Shown here: in pieces, positions 34,743 through 43,643 of the stretch
Layout: each line of letters begins with the position of its first letter
Position numbering within the stretch: the first letter of the stretch is position 1
NCBI RefSeq assembly: GCF_000621785.1
Contig: NZ_KK211347.1
Span: forward strand, 524,725-588,724
Length of the DNA: 64,000 nucleotides
Direction of reading: 5' to 3'
Origin: Ruminococcus flavefaciens ND2009
GTDB lineage: Bacteria > Bacillota > Clostridia > Oscillospirales > Ruminococcaceae
Program-made: the position numbers and the translations under genes
Notes under the pieces: model-generated
Database searches by the model: none
Told to the model about the DNA's origin: nothing
Seen by the model: the letters and a program-made list of their open reading frames with translations, nothing else

Positions 34743-36095
34743 ATGAAATATAGAAGGTTAATGGCGGCAGCTGCAGCAATGGCGATCATGGCATCAATGG
34801 CGTCATGCGGAAAGGACAAGAAGTCCGGTACAGCGTCCACATCAGACAGCCCGGCGGTTACAGACACTAATTCAGCCGTTAGCGATACTACTACCGATGA
34901 CAAGGAGGAGACTACTGACTCCGAAGGCAAAAAAACTACCACAAAGGCTAAGGAAAAGGACGATAAGTCTGAGACTACGACCACGAAGGCAGGGGAGAAG
35001 AAGGCTGATACCACAACAACAGCCAAGAGCGGCTCGTCAGGCAGCAACAGCGGCGGAAACTCCTCCTCAGGCGGCAGTAACTCCTCCGGCGGCAGCTCCT
35101 CGGGAAACAGCTCGGAAGGCAGCGGCGGCAGTACCTCGGGCGGCGGTTCGGGTGACACAGGCACGGTCAAGGAATATACTGCCGAGATCGTCCTTGGCAG
35201 CACTCCTAAGGTAACAGGCAGCAACGTGACCGTAAACGGCTCCACAGTCATCATAACAGCAGAAGGCGATTATATCTTCTCTGGAAGCGTTTCCGAGGGA
35301 CAGATAGTCGTAAAGACAGGTGTTGCAAAGACTGAGGACAAGGTCACGATAGTTCTTAACGGCGTTGATATATCGAATTCTTCCCAGCCTGCAATATTTA
35401 TAGAGGAGTGCAAGCGCTGCACTATCAAACCGAAGGAAGGCTCTGTGAACTACGTTTCCAGCGGAGTTGAGAAAAAAAGCGCTCACGAGACGGGAGCCAT
35501 ATTCTCCAATGATACTATAAAGCTCAAGGGCAACGGTGAGCTGAATATCACCGCAACAGCTTCTTACGGCATCAACAGCGACGATGACGTCGTCATCGAG
35601 AGCGGTACATATAATATAGATTCTCGTAAATCAGGCATTATCGCCAATGCTGATGTTACAATAAACGACGGAAATATCCATGTCAAGTCCGGCACAAACG
35701 GCATCAAGTCCGAGGGAACGCTCAACGTTAACGGCGGCTATACCGTTATCTCGGGCGGTACCAAGGAGGAAAAGAGCGCTATATATGCCTACAGCACATT
35801 CAGCTACACGAACGGCTATCTCTATGCGGCAGGCAACAAGGTGTCCACTCCCACATATTCCGATCATCCTTACATAGTTGCTGACCTTGGCGAGGTCGTT
35901 GGCGGAGGCAGCACAGTGGAAATGGTGCTTGACGGAACACAGGTAGTGTCCATGGAACCACACAATGAATTCCGCTGTCTGATGATGCTCTCACCCGATA
36001 TATATGAGGGTTCAAATTTCTACACAGTAATCAACGGGAACAGCAGCAGCGAATTCAACGTATCTGGGGGACAAAACCTGTTTTCACTGAAATAA
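34743..36095 (+). CDS. Cthe_2159-like beta-helix carbohydrate-binding lipoprotein
   Basis: 450 aa from the ATG at 34743 (SD AAAGGAG). Lipoprotein signal with cysteine at residue 20 (MASC), then about 120 residues of Thr/Lys- and Ser/Gly-rich linker. Residues about 140-420 are a right-handed beta-helix with repeats such as DYIFSGSV, ATASYGINSDDDVVIESG and NDGNIHVKSGTNGIKSEG. This is the DUF4353/Cthe_2159 family, whose Clostridium thermocellum member binds polygalacturonic acid. It stands behind the VTC and DUF4956 genes, a combination common in Clostridia. It may hold the cell to pectin or interact with a surface polymer. Confidence 0.85.
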   Translation: MKYRRLMAAAAAMAIMASMASCGKDKKSGTASTSDSPAVTDTNSAVSDTTTDDKEETTDSEGKKTTTKAKEKDDKSETTTTKAGEKKADTTTTAKSGSSGSNSGGNSSSGGSNSSGGSSSGNSSEGSGGSTSGGGSGDTGTVKEYTAEIVLGSTPKVTGSNVTVNGSTVIITAEGDYIFSGSVSEGQIVVKTGVAKTEDKVTIVLNGVDISNSSQPAIFIEECKRCTIKPKEGSVNYVSSGVEKKSAHETGAIFSNDTIKLKGNGELNITATASYGINSDDDVVIESGTYNIDSRKSGIIANADVTINDGNIHVKSGTNGIKSEGTLNVNGGYTVISGGTKEEKSAIYAYSTFSYTNGYLYAAGNKVSTPTYSDHPYIVADLGEVVGGGSTVEMVLDGTQVVSMEPHNEFRCLMMLSPDIYEGSNFYTVINGNSSSEFNVSGGQNLFSLK

Positions 36096-36223
36096 CAACG
36101 AATTTTCATAAATAAAATGTAAATTGAGAATATCAGAAAACATATTAATAAAAAATTGACAATAAAAAATAAGAAAAAAGTGAGAAAACTACACAATAAT
36201 CTATTTTTGTTTATAAACGTATA

Positions 36224-36252
36224 TTTACAAACGGGCAGTTTTGCAATATAAT
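36224..36252 (+). promoter_or_regulatory. sigma-A-type promoter of a non-coding transcript
   Basis: TTTACA at 36224-36229, 17-base spacer, TATAAT at 36247-36252, with no ORF behind it for 350 bases. Confidence 0.75.
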
Positions 36253-36258
36253 AATATC

Positions 36259-36511
36259 AGCAAATGAAGATTATTGGTATTCAATATCAAGTACCCTCCC
36301 CTCTCATGTGCTTGATAGTGAGTATTAGTTCACTTGCACGCCATAGAAATAGTTTTGTCAAGTAATAAAACTAACCCCTTTCATTTGTAATTTTTTCATG
36401 TTTTCTATTCTCAATAACTTATTTTAACTTATTGTCTATGGCTCGGTCCACAGTGCTAAACGATGAAAATCGTTTGGGCCGAATTATCCGCTCCTCGTGA
36501 GCGGACTTTTT
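36259..36511 (+). ncRNA. candidate structured non-coding RNA, about 250 nt
   Basis: Starts behind a good promoter and ends in an intrinsic terminator; no ORF with an SD. Helices seen: a closing helix 36260-36268 with 36380-36388; a long hairpin 36275-36294 with 36308-36327, 19 of 20 positions paired, with a 13-base pyrimidine-rich loop containing CCUCCCC; GCCATAGA (36340-36347) with TCTATGGC (36435-36442); and a 3' domain of TCGGTCC/GGGCCGA around a GAAA-capped AAACGAT/ATCGTTT hairpin. The first and third helices cross, so they are alternatives or a pseudoknot. The CCUCC loop could pair with SD sequences. No match to 6S, tmRNA, SRP, RNase P or known riboswitches that I can recognise. Confidence 0.65.
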
Positions 36512-36512
36512 T
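36487..36512 (+). terminator. intrinsic terminator of the candidate ncRNA
   Basis: TCCGCTC/GAGCGGA, 5-base loop, then CTTTTTTT. Confidence 0.88.
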
Positions 36513-36550
36513 TACTTTGTGAAATTTGCGTGAAAGATTATATAATTCGC

Positions 36551-36579
36551 TTGACAAATTCTATAATCTGTGTTAATAT
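36551..36579 (+). promoter_or_regulatory. sigma-A-type promoter of the RHH-protein gene
   Basis: TTGACA, 17-base spacer, TAATAT. Leader of about 25 bases. Confidence 0.8.
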
Positions 36580-36610
36580 GAATATAACAGAGAAGGGAAG
36601 TGATGTACCC

Positions 36611-37255
36611 GTGAAAAAAAGTGTATACAGCCTCGTCCTTATGGACGATGTTATAAAGGCGGTGGATCAGCAGGCGTACCGTCTCGGCACCAGCCGCTCC
36701 AACCTTATAAACCAGATACTTGCAGAGCACCTCTCCTGCGTGACTCCCGAGATGAGAATGAGAGAGATTTTCGCGCAGATGACAGAGCTGATGAACAGCA
36801 GCTTCCGCATACAGGAGCAGCGCTCACCGTCCCTTATGACGGTAAAGACAGCGCTGGAATACAAGTACCGCCCTACTATTAATTATAAGGTGGAGCTTGA
36901 ACGCTCGCCCCAGCAGTATCTCGGCACCCTGAGGGTCAGCATACGCACCCAGAGCGCGGCGCTCATTGATATGTTCCACAGCTTCTTTGCTTACAGAGCA
37001 AAGCTTGAGAACAGCTATCTGAGGCGTCTGGGCATAAACAGCTACAGCTGCGAGATAGGCGACGGAAGCTTCTCGCGCAGGCTCATAAATACAGGTGCTC
37101 TTACGGGCGAGAAGGCAGGAGAGGCGTTAGGTGAGTACATCAAGGACCTTGACCGTGCCGTAAAGACTTATTTTGCAGCTCCCGAAGCCTTTGGCGAGAA
37201 TGCTCCCGTGCTTGAGCGGGACTACCGTGCATTGCTTGAGCGGTACATTATTTAG
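36611..37255 (+). CDS. ribbon-helix-helix domain protein of unknown role
   Basis: 214 aa starting at GTG 36611 with GGGAAGTG about 10 bases ahead; longer in-frame starts would lie upstream of the promoter. The N-terminal 50 residues look like a ribbon-helix-helix DNA-binding motif (VYSLVLMDDVIKAVDQQA then GTSRSNLINQIL). The remainder, about 160 residues, resembles nothing I can name and may be a partner- or ligand-binding domain. clpB follows after 52 bases, so the protein might regulate clpB or the ncRNA upstream; that is inference only. Confidence 0.75.
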   Translation: MKKSVYSLVLMDDVIKAVDQQAYRLGTSRSNLINQILAEHLSCVTPEMRMREIFAQMTELMNSSFRIQEQRSPSLMTVKTALEYKYRPTINYKVELERSPQQYLGTLRVSIRTQSAALIDMFHSFFAYRAKLENSYLRRLGINSYSCEIGDGSFSRRLINTGALTGEKAGEALGEYIKDLDRAVKTYFAAPEAFGENAPVLERDYRALLERYII

Positions 37256-37307
37256 GCAGGCAAAGAAAAAAGGATAAATACGAAAAATAAGAATGGAGGA
37301 TATTGAT

Positions 37308-39905
37308 ATGAATGCAGAGAAACTTACTCAGAAGTCGATCGATGCTGTAAGGAAGGCTCAGAGCATAGCCGTTATGAAGTCTAACTCGGTTATCGAGCCT
37401 ATACACCTGCTTGCAGGACTTGTACGTCAGGAGAACGGTCTTATCCCGCAGCTCCTGAAAAAGATGAATATAGATGAGGATATTTTCGACAGCGAGGTGG
37501 AGAAGAAGCTCAACGGACTTCCCAAGGTAACGGGAAGCGGCAGGAGCAGCAATCTGGGCATTTCAGCCGAGTGCGACCGCGTACTTACTTCCGCTGAGGG
37601 GATAGCCGCTAACATGAAGGACGAGTTCGTGTCCGTAGAGCACATCATGCTCTCCCTTATCGAAAGCAAGGACAGGGAAGTGTCACAGCTTTTCAGTACC
37701 TTCAACATCACAAGGGACAGCTTCCTCAGCGCACTTATGTCCGTAAGGGGCAATACCAGAGTTACAAGCGAAAATCCGGAGGACACCTACGATGTTCTGA
37801 CTAAGTACGGTCAGGAGCTTGTGGGACTTGCCAGGCGCAACAAGCTTGACCCCGTTATCGGACGTGACAGCGAGATACGCAATGTTATCCGCATACTGTC
37901 AAGAAAGACGAAAAACAACCCTGTGCTCATCGGTGAGCCGGGCGTCGGAAAAACTGCCATCGCAGAGGGACTTGCCCTTCGTATCGTGGCAGGAGACGTA
38001 CCCGACAGCCTTAAAGACCGCAAGGTCTTCTCACTTGATATGGGAGCTCTCGTGGCAGGCGCCAAGTACAGAGGCGAGTTTGAGGAGCGTCTGAAGGCTG
38101 TCCTCAACGAGATAAAGAACAGCAACGGACAGATACTCCTCTTTATAGATGAGCTCCACACCATCGTCGGCGCAGGCAAGACCGACGGAGCTATGGACGC
38201 AGGCAACCTGCTGAAGCCTATGCTGGCAAGGGGCGAGCTCCACTGTATCGGCGCTACCACCCTTAATGAGTACCGTCAGTACATCGAAAAGGACCCTGCT
38301 CTGGAGCGTCGTTTCCAGCCCGTAATGGTTGACGAACCCAGCGTTGAGGACACCATATCCATACTCCGCGGACTCAAGGAGCGTTATGAAGTATTCCACG
38401 GCGTCAAGATAAGCGATAATGCGCTTATTTCTGCGGCTGTGCTGTCCAACAGATACATCACCGACAGGTTCCTCCCCGATAAGGCTATCGACCTTATTGA
38501 CGAAGCCTGCGCTACTATCCGTACGGAAATGGATTCAATGCCCACAGAGCTTGATGTTATCTCCCGTAAGATAGTGCAGCTTGAAATTGAGGAAGCCGCT
38601 CTTAAAAAGGAGAGCGACAATATCTCTCAGGAGCACCTTGAGGAGATACAGAAGGAGCTTGCGGAGCTTCGTGAGAAGTTCAGCGGCATGAAAGCTAAAT
38701 GGGAAAACGAGAAGAATGATATATCCGCCGTACAGAAGCTCCGTGAGGAGATAGAGCGCACAGGCGGAGAGATAGAAAAGGCGGAGCGTGAGTATGACCT
38801 GAACAAGGCTGCTGAGCTTAAATACGGCAAGCTTCCTCAGCTTCAGAAGGAGCTGGAGGAGCTTGAAAAGCAGGCAGAGCATGACGTTGAAAACGGCAGA
38901 CTGCTCCGTGACAAGGTAACTGAGGACGAGATCGCAAAGATAGTATGCCGCTGGACAGGTATCCCCGTTTCAAAGCTCATGGAGGGCGAAAAGGAAAAGA
39001 TACTGGGACTGGAAGGACTGCTCCACAAGAGAGTTATCGGACAGGACGAAGCTGTCACAAAGGTCAGCGAAGCTATCCTGCGCTCCCGTGCAGGCATACA
39101 GGCTCCCGACAGACCCATCGGCTCATTCCTCTTCCTTGGACCTACCGGCGTGGGCAAGACGGAGCTTGCAAAGGCACTTTCGGAGATACTCTTCGATGAC
39201 GAAAGGAACATTATCCGTATCGACATGAGCGAGTACATGGAGAAATTCAGCGTAAGCCGACTTATCGGAGCGCCTCCCGGATATGTGGGCTACGATGAGG
39301 GCGGTCAGCTTACGGAAGCGGTACGCAGAAAGCCCTACTCGGTAATACTCTTTGACGAGATAGAAAAGGCACACCCCGATGTCTTCAACATACTGCTCCA
39401 GGTGCTTGACGACGGAAGAATTACAGATTCACAGGGCAGGACAGTGGACTTCAAGAACACTATCATAATCCTGACTTCAAATCTGGGCTCACCCTATATC
39501 CTTGAGGGTATCGACGAAAACGGTGAGATAACAGACGAGGCACGTGCACAGGTAGAGGGGCTGCTGAAAACTCAGTTCCGTCCCGAGTTTCTTAACCGTC
39601 TCGACGAGATAATCTTCTACAAGCCCCTCACCAAGGACAATATAATAAAGATAGTAGACCTTATGCTGGCGGACCTCCAGAAGCGTCTGGACGACAAGCA
39701 TATCCGCATAAATGTCAGTGACGCAGCCAAGAACTATATCGTTGACTGCGGCTACGATCCCAATTTCGGTGCAAGACCTCTCAGAAGGTTCATACAGCGT
39801 AACGTTGAGACCCTGGCGGCAAAGCGTATCATCGGCGGCAACCTGTCCGCAGGGGACGTTATAGACATCGACCTTGACGCCAACGGAAAGCTGATAGCGG
39901 ACTGA
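37308..39905 (+). CDS. clpB: disaggregase ClpB
   Basis: 865 aa from the ATG at 37308 (SD GGAGG; the ATG at 37293 overlaps the SD). N-terminal Clp-N repeats, AAA-1 with Walker A GEPGVGKT near residue 210, the long coiled-coil middle domain (about 400-530) that distinguishes ClpB from ClpC/ClpA, and AAA-2 with GPTGVGKT near residue 612. It unfolds aggregated proteins together with DnaK. I saw no CIRCE element or CtsR box in the short upstream region. Confidence 0.96.
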   Translation: MNAEKLTQKSIDAVRKAQSIAVMKSNSVIEPIHLLAGLVRQENGLIPQLLKKMNIDEDIFDSEVEKKLNGLPKVTGSGRSSNLGISAECDRVLTSAEGIAANMKDEFVSVEHIMLSLIESKDREVSQLFSTFNITRDSFLSALMSVRGNTRVTSENPEDTYDVLTKYGQELVGLARRNKLDPVIGRDSEIRNVIRILSRKTKNNPVLIGEPGVGKTAIAEGLALRIVAGDVPDSLKDRKVFSLDMGALVAGAKYRGEFEERLKAVLNEIKNSNGQILLFIDELHTIVGAGKTDGAMDAGNLLKPMLARGELHCIGATTLNEYRQYIEKDPALERRFQPVMVDEPSVEDTISILRGLKERYEVFHGVKISDNALISAAVLSNRYITDRFLPDKAIDLIDEACATIRTEMDSMPTELDVISRKIVQLEIEEAALKKESDNISQEHLEEIQKELAELREKFSGMKAKWENEKNDISAVQKLREEIERTGGEIEKAEREYDLNKAAELKYGKLPQLQKELEELEKQAEHDVENGRLLRDKVTEDEIAKIVCRWTGIPVSKLMEGEKEKILGLEGLLHKRVIGQDEAVTKVSEAILRSRAGIQAPDRPIGSFLFLGPTGVGKTELAKALSEILFDDERNIIRIDMSEYMEKFSVSRLIGAPPGYVGYDEGGQLTEAVRRKPYSVILFDEIEKAHPDVFNILLQVLDDGRITDSQGRTVDFKNTIIILTSNLGSPYILEGIDENGEITDEARAQVEGLLKTQFRPEFLNRLDEIIFYKPLTKDNIIKIVDLMLADLQKRLDDKHIRINVSDAAKNYIVDCGYDPNFGARPLRRFIQRNVETLAAKRIIGGNLSAGDVIDIDLDANGKLIAD

Positions 39906-39947
39906 CGAAAATGTCATCAGAGTACAAATAAACTGATCGAAAAAGTG

Positions 39948-39990
39948 AAAATGCTCCCTGAGTGTAAAATTTGCTCCGGGGGCATTTTTT
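39948..39990 (+). terminator. intrinsic terminator after clpB
   Basis: 39948-39958 pairs with 39978-39988 (AAAATGC core, one G-U), then further T. Confidence 0.85.
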
Positions 39991-40190
39991 ACATAAAATA
40001 AGAGAATGTAAAAGTGGATTTTTTATGAATATTTCGGAATAAAATGCCAATAATATACATAATGTATAGCAAAATCGGCAGTACCAAAATTCTGTCAACG
40101 GAAAATAGGCAAATTCTATGGCGGTTTTGAATAAAAAACAGGCTGTAAATACCCAAATATAGGTTGATTTGTCATTTTTTCGGGAATTCC
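39991..40190. other. AT-rich gap between clpB and hup
   Basis: No gene or structure recognised apart from the hup promoter that starts at 40191. Confidence 0.4.
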
Positions 40191-40219
40191 TTGACAAATC
40201 GTTATAAAGGGTATATAAT
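40191..40219 (+). promoter_or_regulatory. full-consensus promoter of hup
   Basis: TTGACA, 17-base spacer, TATAAT: a perfect sigma-A promoter, as fits an abundant nucleoid protein. Confidence 0.92.
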
Positions 40220-40255
40220 TCAATTGTAAAATCTTATTTTATGGAGGATAATACT

Positions 40256-40531
40256 ATGACAAAGACCGAATTAATCAGTGCAGTTGCTGAGAAGGCAGAC
40301 TTCACTAAGAAGAACGCAGAGACAGCTGTAAACGCTATCATTTCAACCATCACAGACGCTCTCGCAGGCGGAGAGAAGGTTTCTATCGTTGGTTTTGGTA
40401 CTTTTGAGGTTCGTGACCGTAAGGAGAAGCAGGTTATCAATCCCCAGACAAAGAAGATGATGACTGCTCCCGCTTCAAAGGCACCCGCTTTCAAGGCTGG
40501 TCAGGCACTCAAGAACGCTGTTAACAAGTAA
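40256..40531 (+). CDS. hup: DNA-binding protein HU
   Basis: 91 aa, the usual HU size, from the ATG at 40256 (SD GGAGGAT). Typical sequence: TKTELISAVAEKA at the start, GFGTFEVRDRKEKQ at the base of the beta arm, and INPQTKK with the arm. HU compacts and bends the chromosome nonspecifically. A second, histone-H1-like protein follows after 19 bases. Confidence 0.97.
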   Translation: MTKTELISAVAEKADFTKKNAETAVNAIISTITDALAGGEKVSIVGFGTFEVRDRKEKQVINPQTKKMMTAPASKAPAFKAGQALKNAVNK

Positions 40532-40550
40532 TTCTAAGGAGGAAATAATC

Positions 40551-40997
40551 ATGCCGGATAAGAAGACTGTTGAGACAAAGGCAGCAGAGACAGCTGCTCC
40601 TGCTGTGGAGAAGAAGCCCGCTGCTAAGAAGACAGCTGCTGCAAAGAAGCCTGCTGAGAAGAAGGCTGCTGCTGCAAAGAAGCCCGCTGAGAAGAAGGCA
40701 ACTGCTGCAAAGAAGCCTGCTGAGAAGAAGGCTACAGCTGCAAAGAAGCCCGCTGAGAAGAAGACTACAGCTGCTAAGAAGCCCGCTGCTCCCAAGAAGA
40801 CAGCTGCTGCTGAAGAGAGAAAGGTTTTCATTCAGTACAACGGCGGTGAGGTAGCAGGTACAGACCTTATCGACAAGGCAAAGGCTGATGCCGGAGTTAA
40901 GTCGGCTAAGAGCGTTGTTGTATATGTAAGACCTGAGATCAACAAGGTTTACTACGTAATCGACGATAACACATTCGGCAATTTTGATCTTTTCTGA
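40551..40997 (+). CDS. DUF6465-type protein with histone-H1-like Lys/Ala repeats
   Basis: 148 aa. Residues 20-85 are Lys/Ala/Pro-rich with about five near-perfect 10-residue units of the type AAAKKPAEKK, then a compact C-terminal domain of about 60 residues (VFIQYNGGEVAGTDLIDKAK...) as in the DUF6465 family of Clostridia. The tail looks like an H1-type nonspecific DNA binder. Immediately behind HU and using the same promoter, it is probably a nucleoid protein. The repeats have nearly identical DNA (30-bp units), which allows slippage and length variation. Confidence 0.85.
   Translation: MPDKKTVETKAAETAAPAVEKKPAAKKTAAAKKPAEKKAAAAKKPAEKKATAAKKPAEKKATAAKKPAEKKTTAAKKPAAPKKTAAAEERKVFIQYNGGEVAGTDLIDKAKADAGVKSAKSVVVYVRPEINKVYYVIDDNTFGNFDLF
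40618..40800 (+). repeat. in-frame 30-bp tandem repeats in the DUF6465 gene
   Basis: About five units of a GCTGCAAAGAAGCC-type 30-mer coding AAKKPAEKKA; small synonymous changes between copies. Confidence 0.85.
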
Positions 40998-41005
40998 GAA
41001 TTATA

Positions 41006-41031
41006 AAGCTCCGCTTCTGCGGAGCTTTTTT
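41006..41031 (+). terminator. intrinsic terminator after the DUF6465 gene
   Basis: AAGCTCCGC / GCGGAGCTT with TTCT loop, then TTTT. Confidence 0.9.
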
Positions 41032-41055
41032 GCGTCGGTTTGTATAATAATAAGG

Positions 41056-41083
41056 AAAAGGCTCTCCATTGGAGAGCCTCTTT
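41056..41083 (-). terminator. terminator of the minus-strand Ig-like dockerin gene
   Basis: AGGCTCTCC (41059-41067) pairs with GGAGAGCCT (41071-41079). On the minus strand TTTT follows; it could also work on the plus strand. Confidence 0.8.
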
Positions 41084-41085
41084 TG

Positions 41086-43332
41086 TTATCTCATAGCGAG
41101 AGTCTTTTTGCCAAGGAGGTGGAGCTGAATGTCCAGAGCGTCATCTGTGGTCATTCCGCCGCCGTTTACGTCGGCATTCTTTCTTCCTGTTTCTGTCATG
41201 CAGCGTACATAAGTACCGCCAATATCGTATTTATCGGGGTTTGCCAGAGCCTGCATAATGAGTATCGCATCGGCAAGCTCTATCTTGTTATCACAGTTTG
41301 AGTCGCCGTTTCCGAGTGTGGGGTGGGATACTTCAAGGTCGCCTGTAAAGATGTAGTTGGTCTTGGGATTGATATAGAGGACTCCTGAAACTATATCGCC
41401 CTTCTGGAGGGGGGCGGGCATATTATAACCCATGTGCATATGAGCGTCCATATCGATGCTGAATGCGCCGTAGCCCTTGATGACAAAGCCGTGGGTGTCG
41501 AATCCGTAGCTGAATGCCTCGACCTCACCGTTTTTGATAGGAATGAACTTGCTCTTGCCGTCCTTGGGGGAAATGTATATCCTGAATCTGAATTCGTTTG
41601 TATCGTACATTTCCTTCTCGTACTGATCGCCCTTGACGTTAAGATTAATTGCATTTCCGCCGCCGATTACTACTGTATAGGCTTCGCCGCCGTTGAGCTT
41701 GCTTATATCGCCGTTAGTGCCCTTGACCTCGCCGGTCATGCCTTCAATAGTGATGAACTTCGGGTCGATATTCTCGATCTCCCAGACATAGTCGGTTCTT
41801 ACGGTCATTGAATTGCCCTTGTTGGAGAATTTATCTGCCTGGTGGTAGGCGTTTATAACCAGACCGCTGAGGTCGAGCTCCTCGCCCTCGGTGTAGATAG
41901 TCTTGGTGGGGAGAGTCCTGATGCTGTCGAAGTGATCCACGCCTGTCATCCACATCCATACCTCTGTCGGGTCTGAGGTAGTGGTAGCTGTAGATGTACT
42001 TGTGTCACAAATAGCGGTAGAAGTTGTGGTAGCTGTGGTGGTTATGGGAGTTGTGTCGCATATAGGACCTGTGAACGAAGTAGTTGTAGTGGTTATAGGG
42101 TATTCGGTTACCACATAAGTAGTTGTGGAAACGCTGCTTGTACCGGTGCTGAATGATGTCAGTTCGTCGATGAAGGTATCATAGGTGGAGTGCCGGATCA
42201 AGCTTACGGAAACCTTGTCGCCTGCTGTAAGGTTTTTGAGCTTTGCGGCATCATCGGCAGGAAGCTTTGTGTAATTATAGCTTCCTTGCTTTGCAAAGGT
42301 GATATGATCGCTGCTGACAGCTGTAACGGTGTCTGTGAATTCTGCTGTTTCCATAGTTCCGCACCAGCCGTAGTCGATGTCGTCCTCGCAAACGTACGCA
42401 CCGAGATTGGTATAGGTCAGATGATTTCTGGGGAAGGACTTTTTGCATTTGTCGCAAATACGTGTTTCTGTTACGGAAAGGCTCTCGATGTAGGTGATGA
42501 GATCAACTGAATCTGAAAGCTCTCTGTGGTCAAAAACTATACTGCATTCATCGCCCACGATGAGCTTTAAAGGATTTGTTATCCTGCTCGTTGAACAGCC
42601 CTTGTTGAAGAAGAACTTTCCGTGATCCTTGAAGGTGATGCTGTAGGCATCTTTTTCCATGACAAAATCACTGATAGAAAGTCTTTCGGGAGTGGGAAGA
42701 CTTATAGGCTGTTCATGTGTTACTACTGACGAATTGCCGAACTTGGTAATTGCGCGGACGCCGTCAATAGTCTCGAAGCTGAAGTTCACATTAACGGTAT
42801 TTCCCTCTGCGAGAGGATTGCCGCCGGGGTACTTCAGACCGTCTATAAGCATAAACAGTCCGTGTTTTTGGAATGAAACAAATCTTGCAGAGCTGTACAT
42901 AACATAGTCCGTGAATGTAAGCTCGCCGGAGTCAGCCTCGGCACCGCCCTCTGTTACAGTCACATAAGCCTTTGAAGTGTTGCCGTTATAGGTATATGTT
43001 ATTTCGGCAGTACCTGCCTTGAGACCTGTGACAACAAGACCTGTTGAGTCCACGGAGATGACCGACGGATCGCTTATCTCCCAGGAGTCGGGGGTGGTTA
43101 TACCGCAGCGTGATATGTAGACAGTGCTGCCTGCCTTCACATCATAGCTTGTCTGGAGCAGAGCGAATGAGCCGCTGCCTGCGATAGTTGTGGTAGTCAG
43201 GGCAGGGGCATCGCCGTCAGCTGCGAATACGGTGCTTGCGTAGTTTGCAGTGGGAATGGTCGGAACTGCTGCTATCATAGATGAAGACACAGCAGCTGCA
43301 AGGGTAAAAGATAAGATTTTCCTGAATAGCAT
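41086..43332 (-). CDS. secreted Ig-like dockerin protein
   Basis: 748 aa from the ATG at 43332 with SD AAGGAGG; in-frame codons further upstream lack an SD. A signal peptide (about 1-36) leads to a Big2-like bacterial Ig domain (SWEISDPSVISVDSTGLVVTGL), a region with a CxxC pair (RICDKCKKSF), a Thr-rich linker near residue 455, a second Ig-like domain (TEGEELDLSGLVI), and a C-terminal dockerin with GDSNCDNKIELADAILIM and NADVNGGGMTTDDAL. No catalytic domain is recognised, so it is perhaps a structural or binding component of the cellulosome. Divergent from the pectate lyase gene. Confidence 0.82.
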   Translation of the reverse strand: MLFRKILSFTLAAAVSSSMIAAVPTIPTANYASTVFAADGDAPALTTTTIAGSGSFALLQTSYDVKAGSTVYISRCGITTPDSWEISDPSVISVDSTGLVVTGLKAGTAEITYTYNGNTSKAYVTVTEGGAEADSGELTFTDYVMYSSARFVSFQKHGLFMLIDGLKYPGGNPLAEGNTVNVNFSFETIDGVRAITKFGNSSVVTHEQPISLPTPERLSISDFVMEKDAYSITFKDHGKFFFNKGCSTSRITNPLKLIVGDECSIVFDHRELSDSVDLITYIESLSVTETRICDKCKKSFPRNHLTYTNLGAYVCEDDIDYGWCGTMETAEFTDTVTAVSSDHITFAKQGSYNYTKLPADDAAKLKNLTAGDKVSVSLIRHSTYDTFIDELTSFSTGTSSVSTTTYVVTEYPITTTTTSFTGPICDTTPITTTATTTSTAICDTSTSTATTTSDPTEVWMWMTGVDHFDSIRTLPTKTIYTEGEELDLSGLVINAYHQADKFSNKGNSMTVRTDYVWEIENIDPKFITIEGMTGEVKGTNGDISKLNGGEAYTVVIGGGNAINLNVKGDQYEKEMYDTNEFRFRIYISPKDGKSKFIPIKNGEVEAFSYGFDTHGFVIKGYGAFSIDMDAHMHMGYNMPAPLQKGDIVSGVLYINPKTNYIFTGDLEVSHPTLGNGDSNCDNKIELADAILIMQALANPDKYDIGGTYVRCMTETGRKNADVNGGGMTTDDALDIQLHLLGKKTLAMR

Positions 43333-43544
43333 AAAGATACCTCCTTTACTGGTTTCATGCTTTCTATAACATAGACGTATCAACTCGCATAATCTCTCAC
43401 ATCTTTTTTGGAAATTACAAGAAAATTCTGCTGTAATGACATACATATATAAAAAGATGATGATATTATATATTTATCTGACCGATTGTACCGAGTTCAT
43501 ATAAATAATAGTACAAAAAATCATATTCTGAGTATTATATGTCA

Positions 43545-43573
43545 TTGAAAAGGCTCTGCTTCGGGGATATAAT
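43545..43573 (+). promoter_or_regulatory. sigma-A-type promoter of the pectate lyase gene
   Basis: TTGAAA, 17-base spacer, TATAAT. Confidence 0.8.
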
Positions 43574-43591
43574 ATATACAGTAAGAGAAAT

Positions 43592-43609
43592 AAGCGCCGA
43601 TAGGGCGCT
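43592..43609 (+). promoter_or_regulatory. leader hairpin of the pectate lyase gene
   Basis: AGCGCC and GGCGCT around a 5-base GATAG loop, 21 bases before the GGAGGG SD. Confidence 0.55.
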
Positions 43610-43643
43610 CATCAGAGGATATTAAAATTTGGAGGGATCACTT

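Larger units (their letters stand above)
43333..43643. other. divergent intergenic region of the Ig-like and pectate lyase genes
   Basis: Holds the pectate lyase promoter and leader hairpin; on the minus strand a TATAAT (plus-strand ATTATA at 43467-43472) without a good -35 may serve the Ig-like gene. Confidence 0.5.

Noticed and set aside
36259..36511. 6S RNA, tmRNA, SRP RNA or RNase P RNA
   Set aside because: No single long rod with central bubble, no tag frame with tRNA-like ends, no SRP tetraloop region, and no RNase P core sequences.
36497..36610. N-terminal extension of the RHH protein
   Set aside because: This part overlaps the ncRNA terminator and the gene's own promoter; the GTG at 36611 has the SD.
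40618..40800. CRISPR-like regularly spaced repeats
   Set aside because: They are in-frame coding repeats (Lys/Ala decads) without unique spacers.
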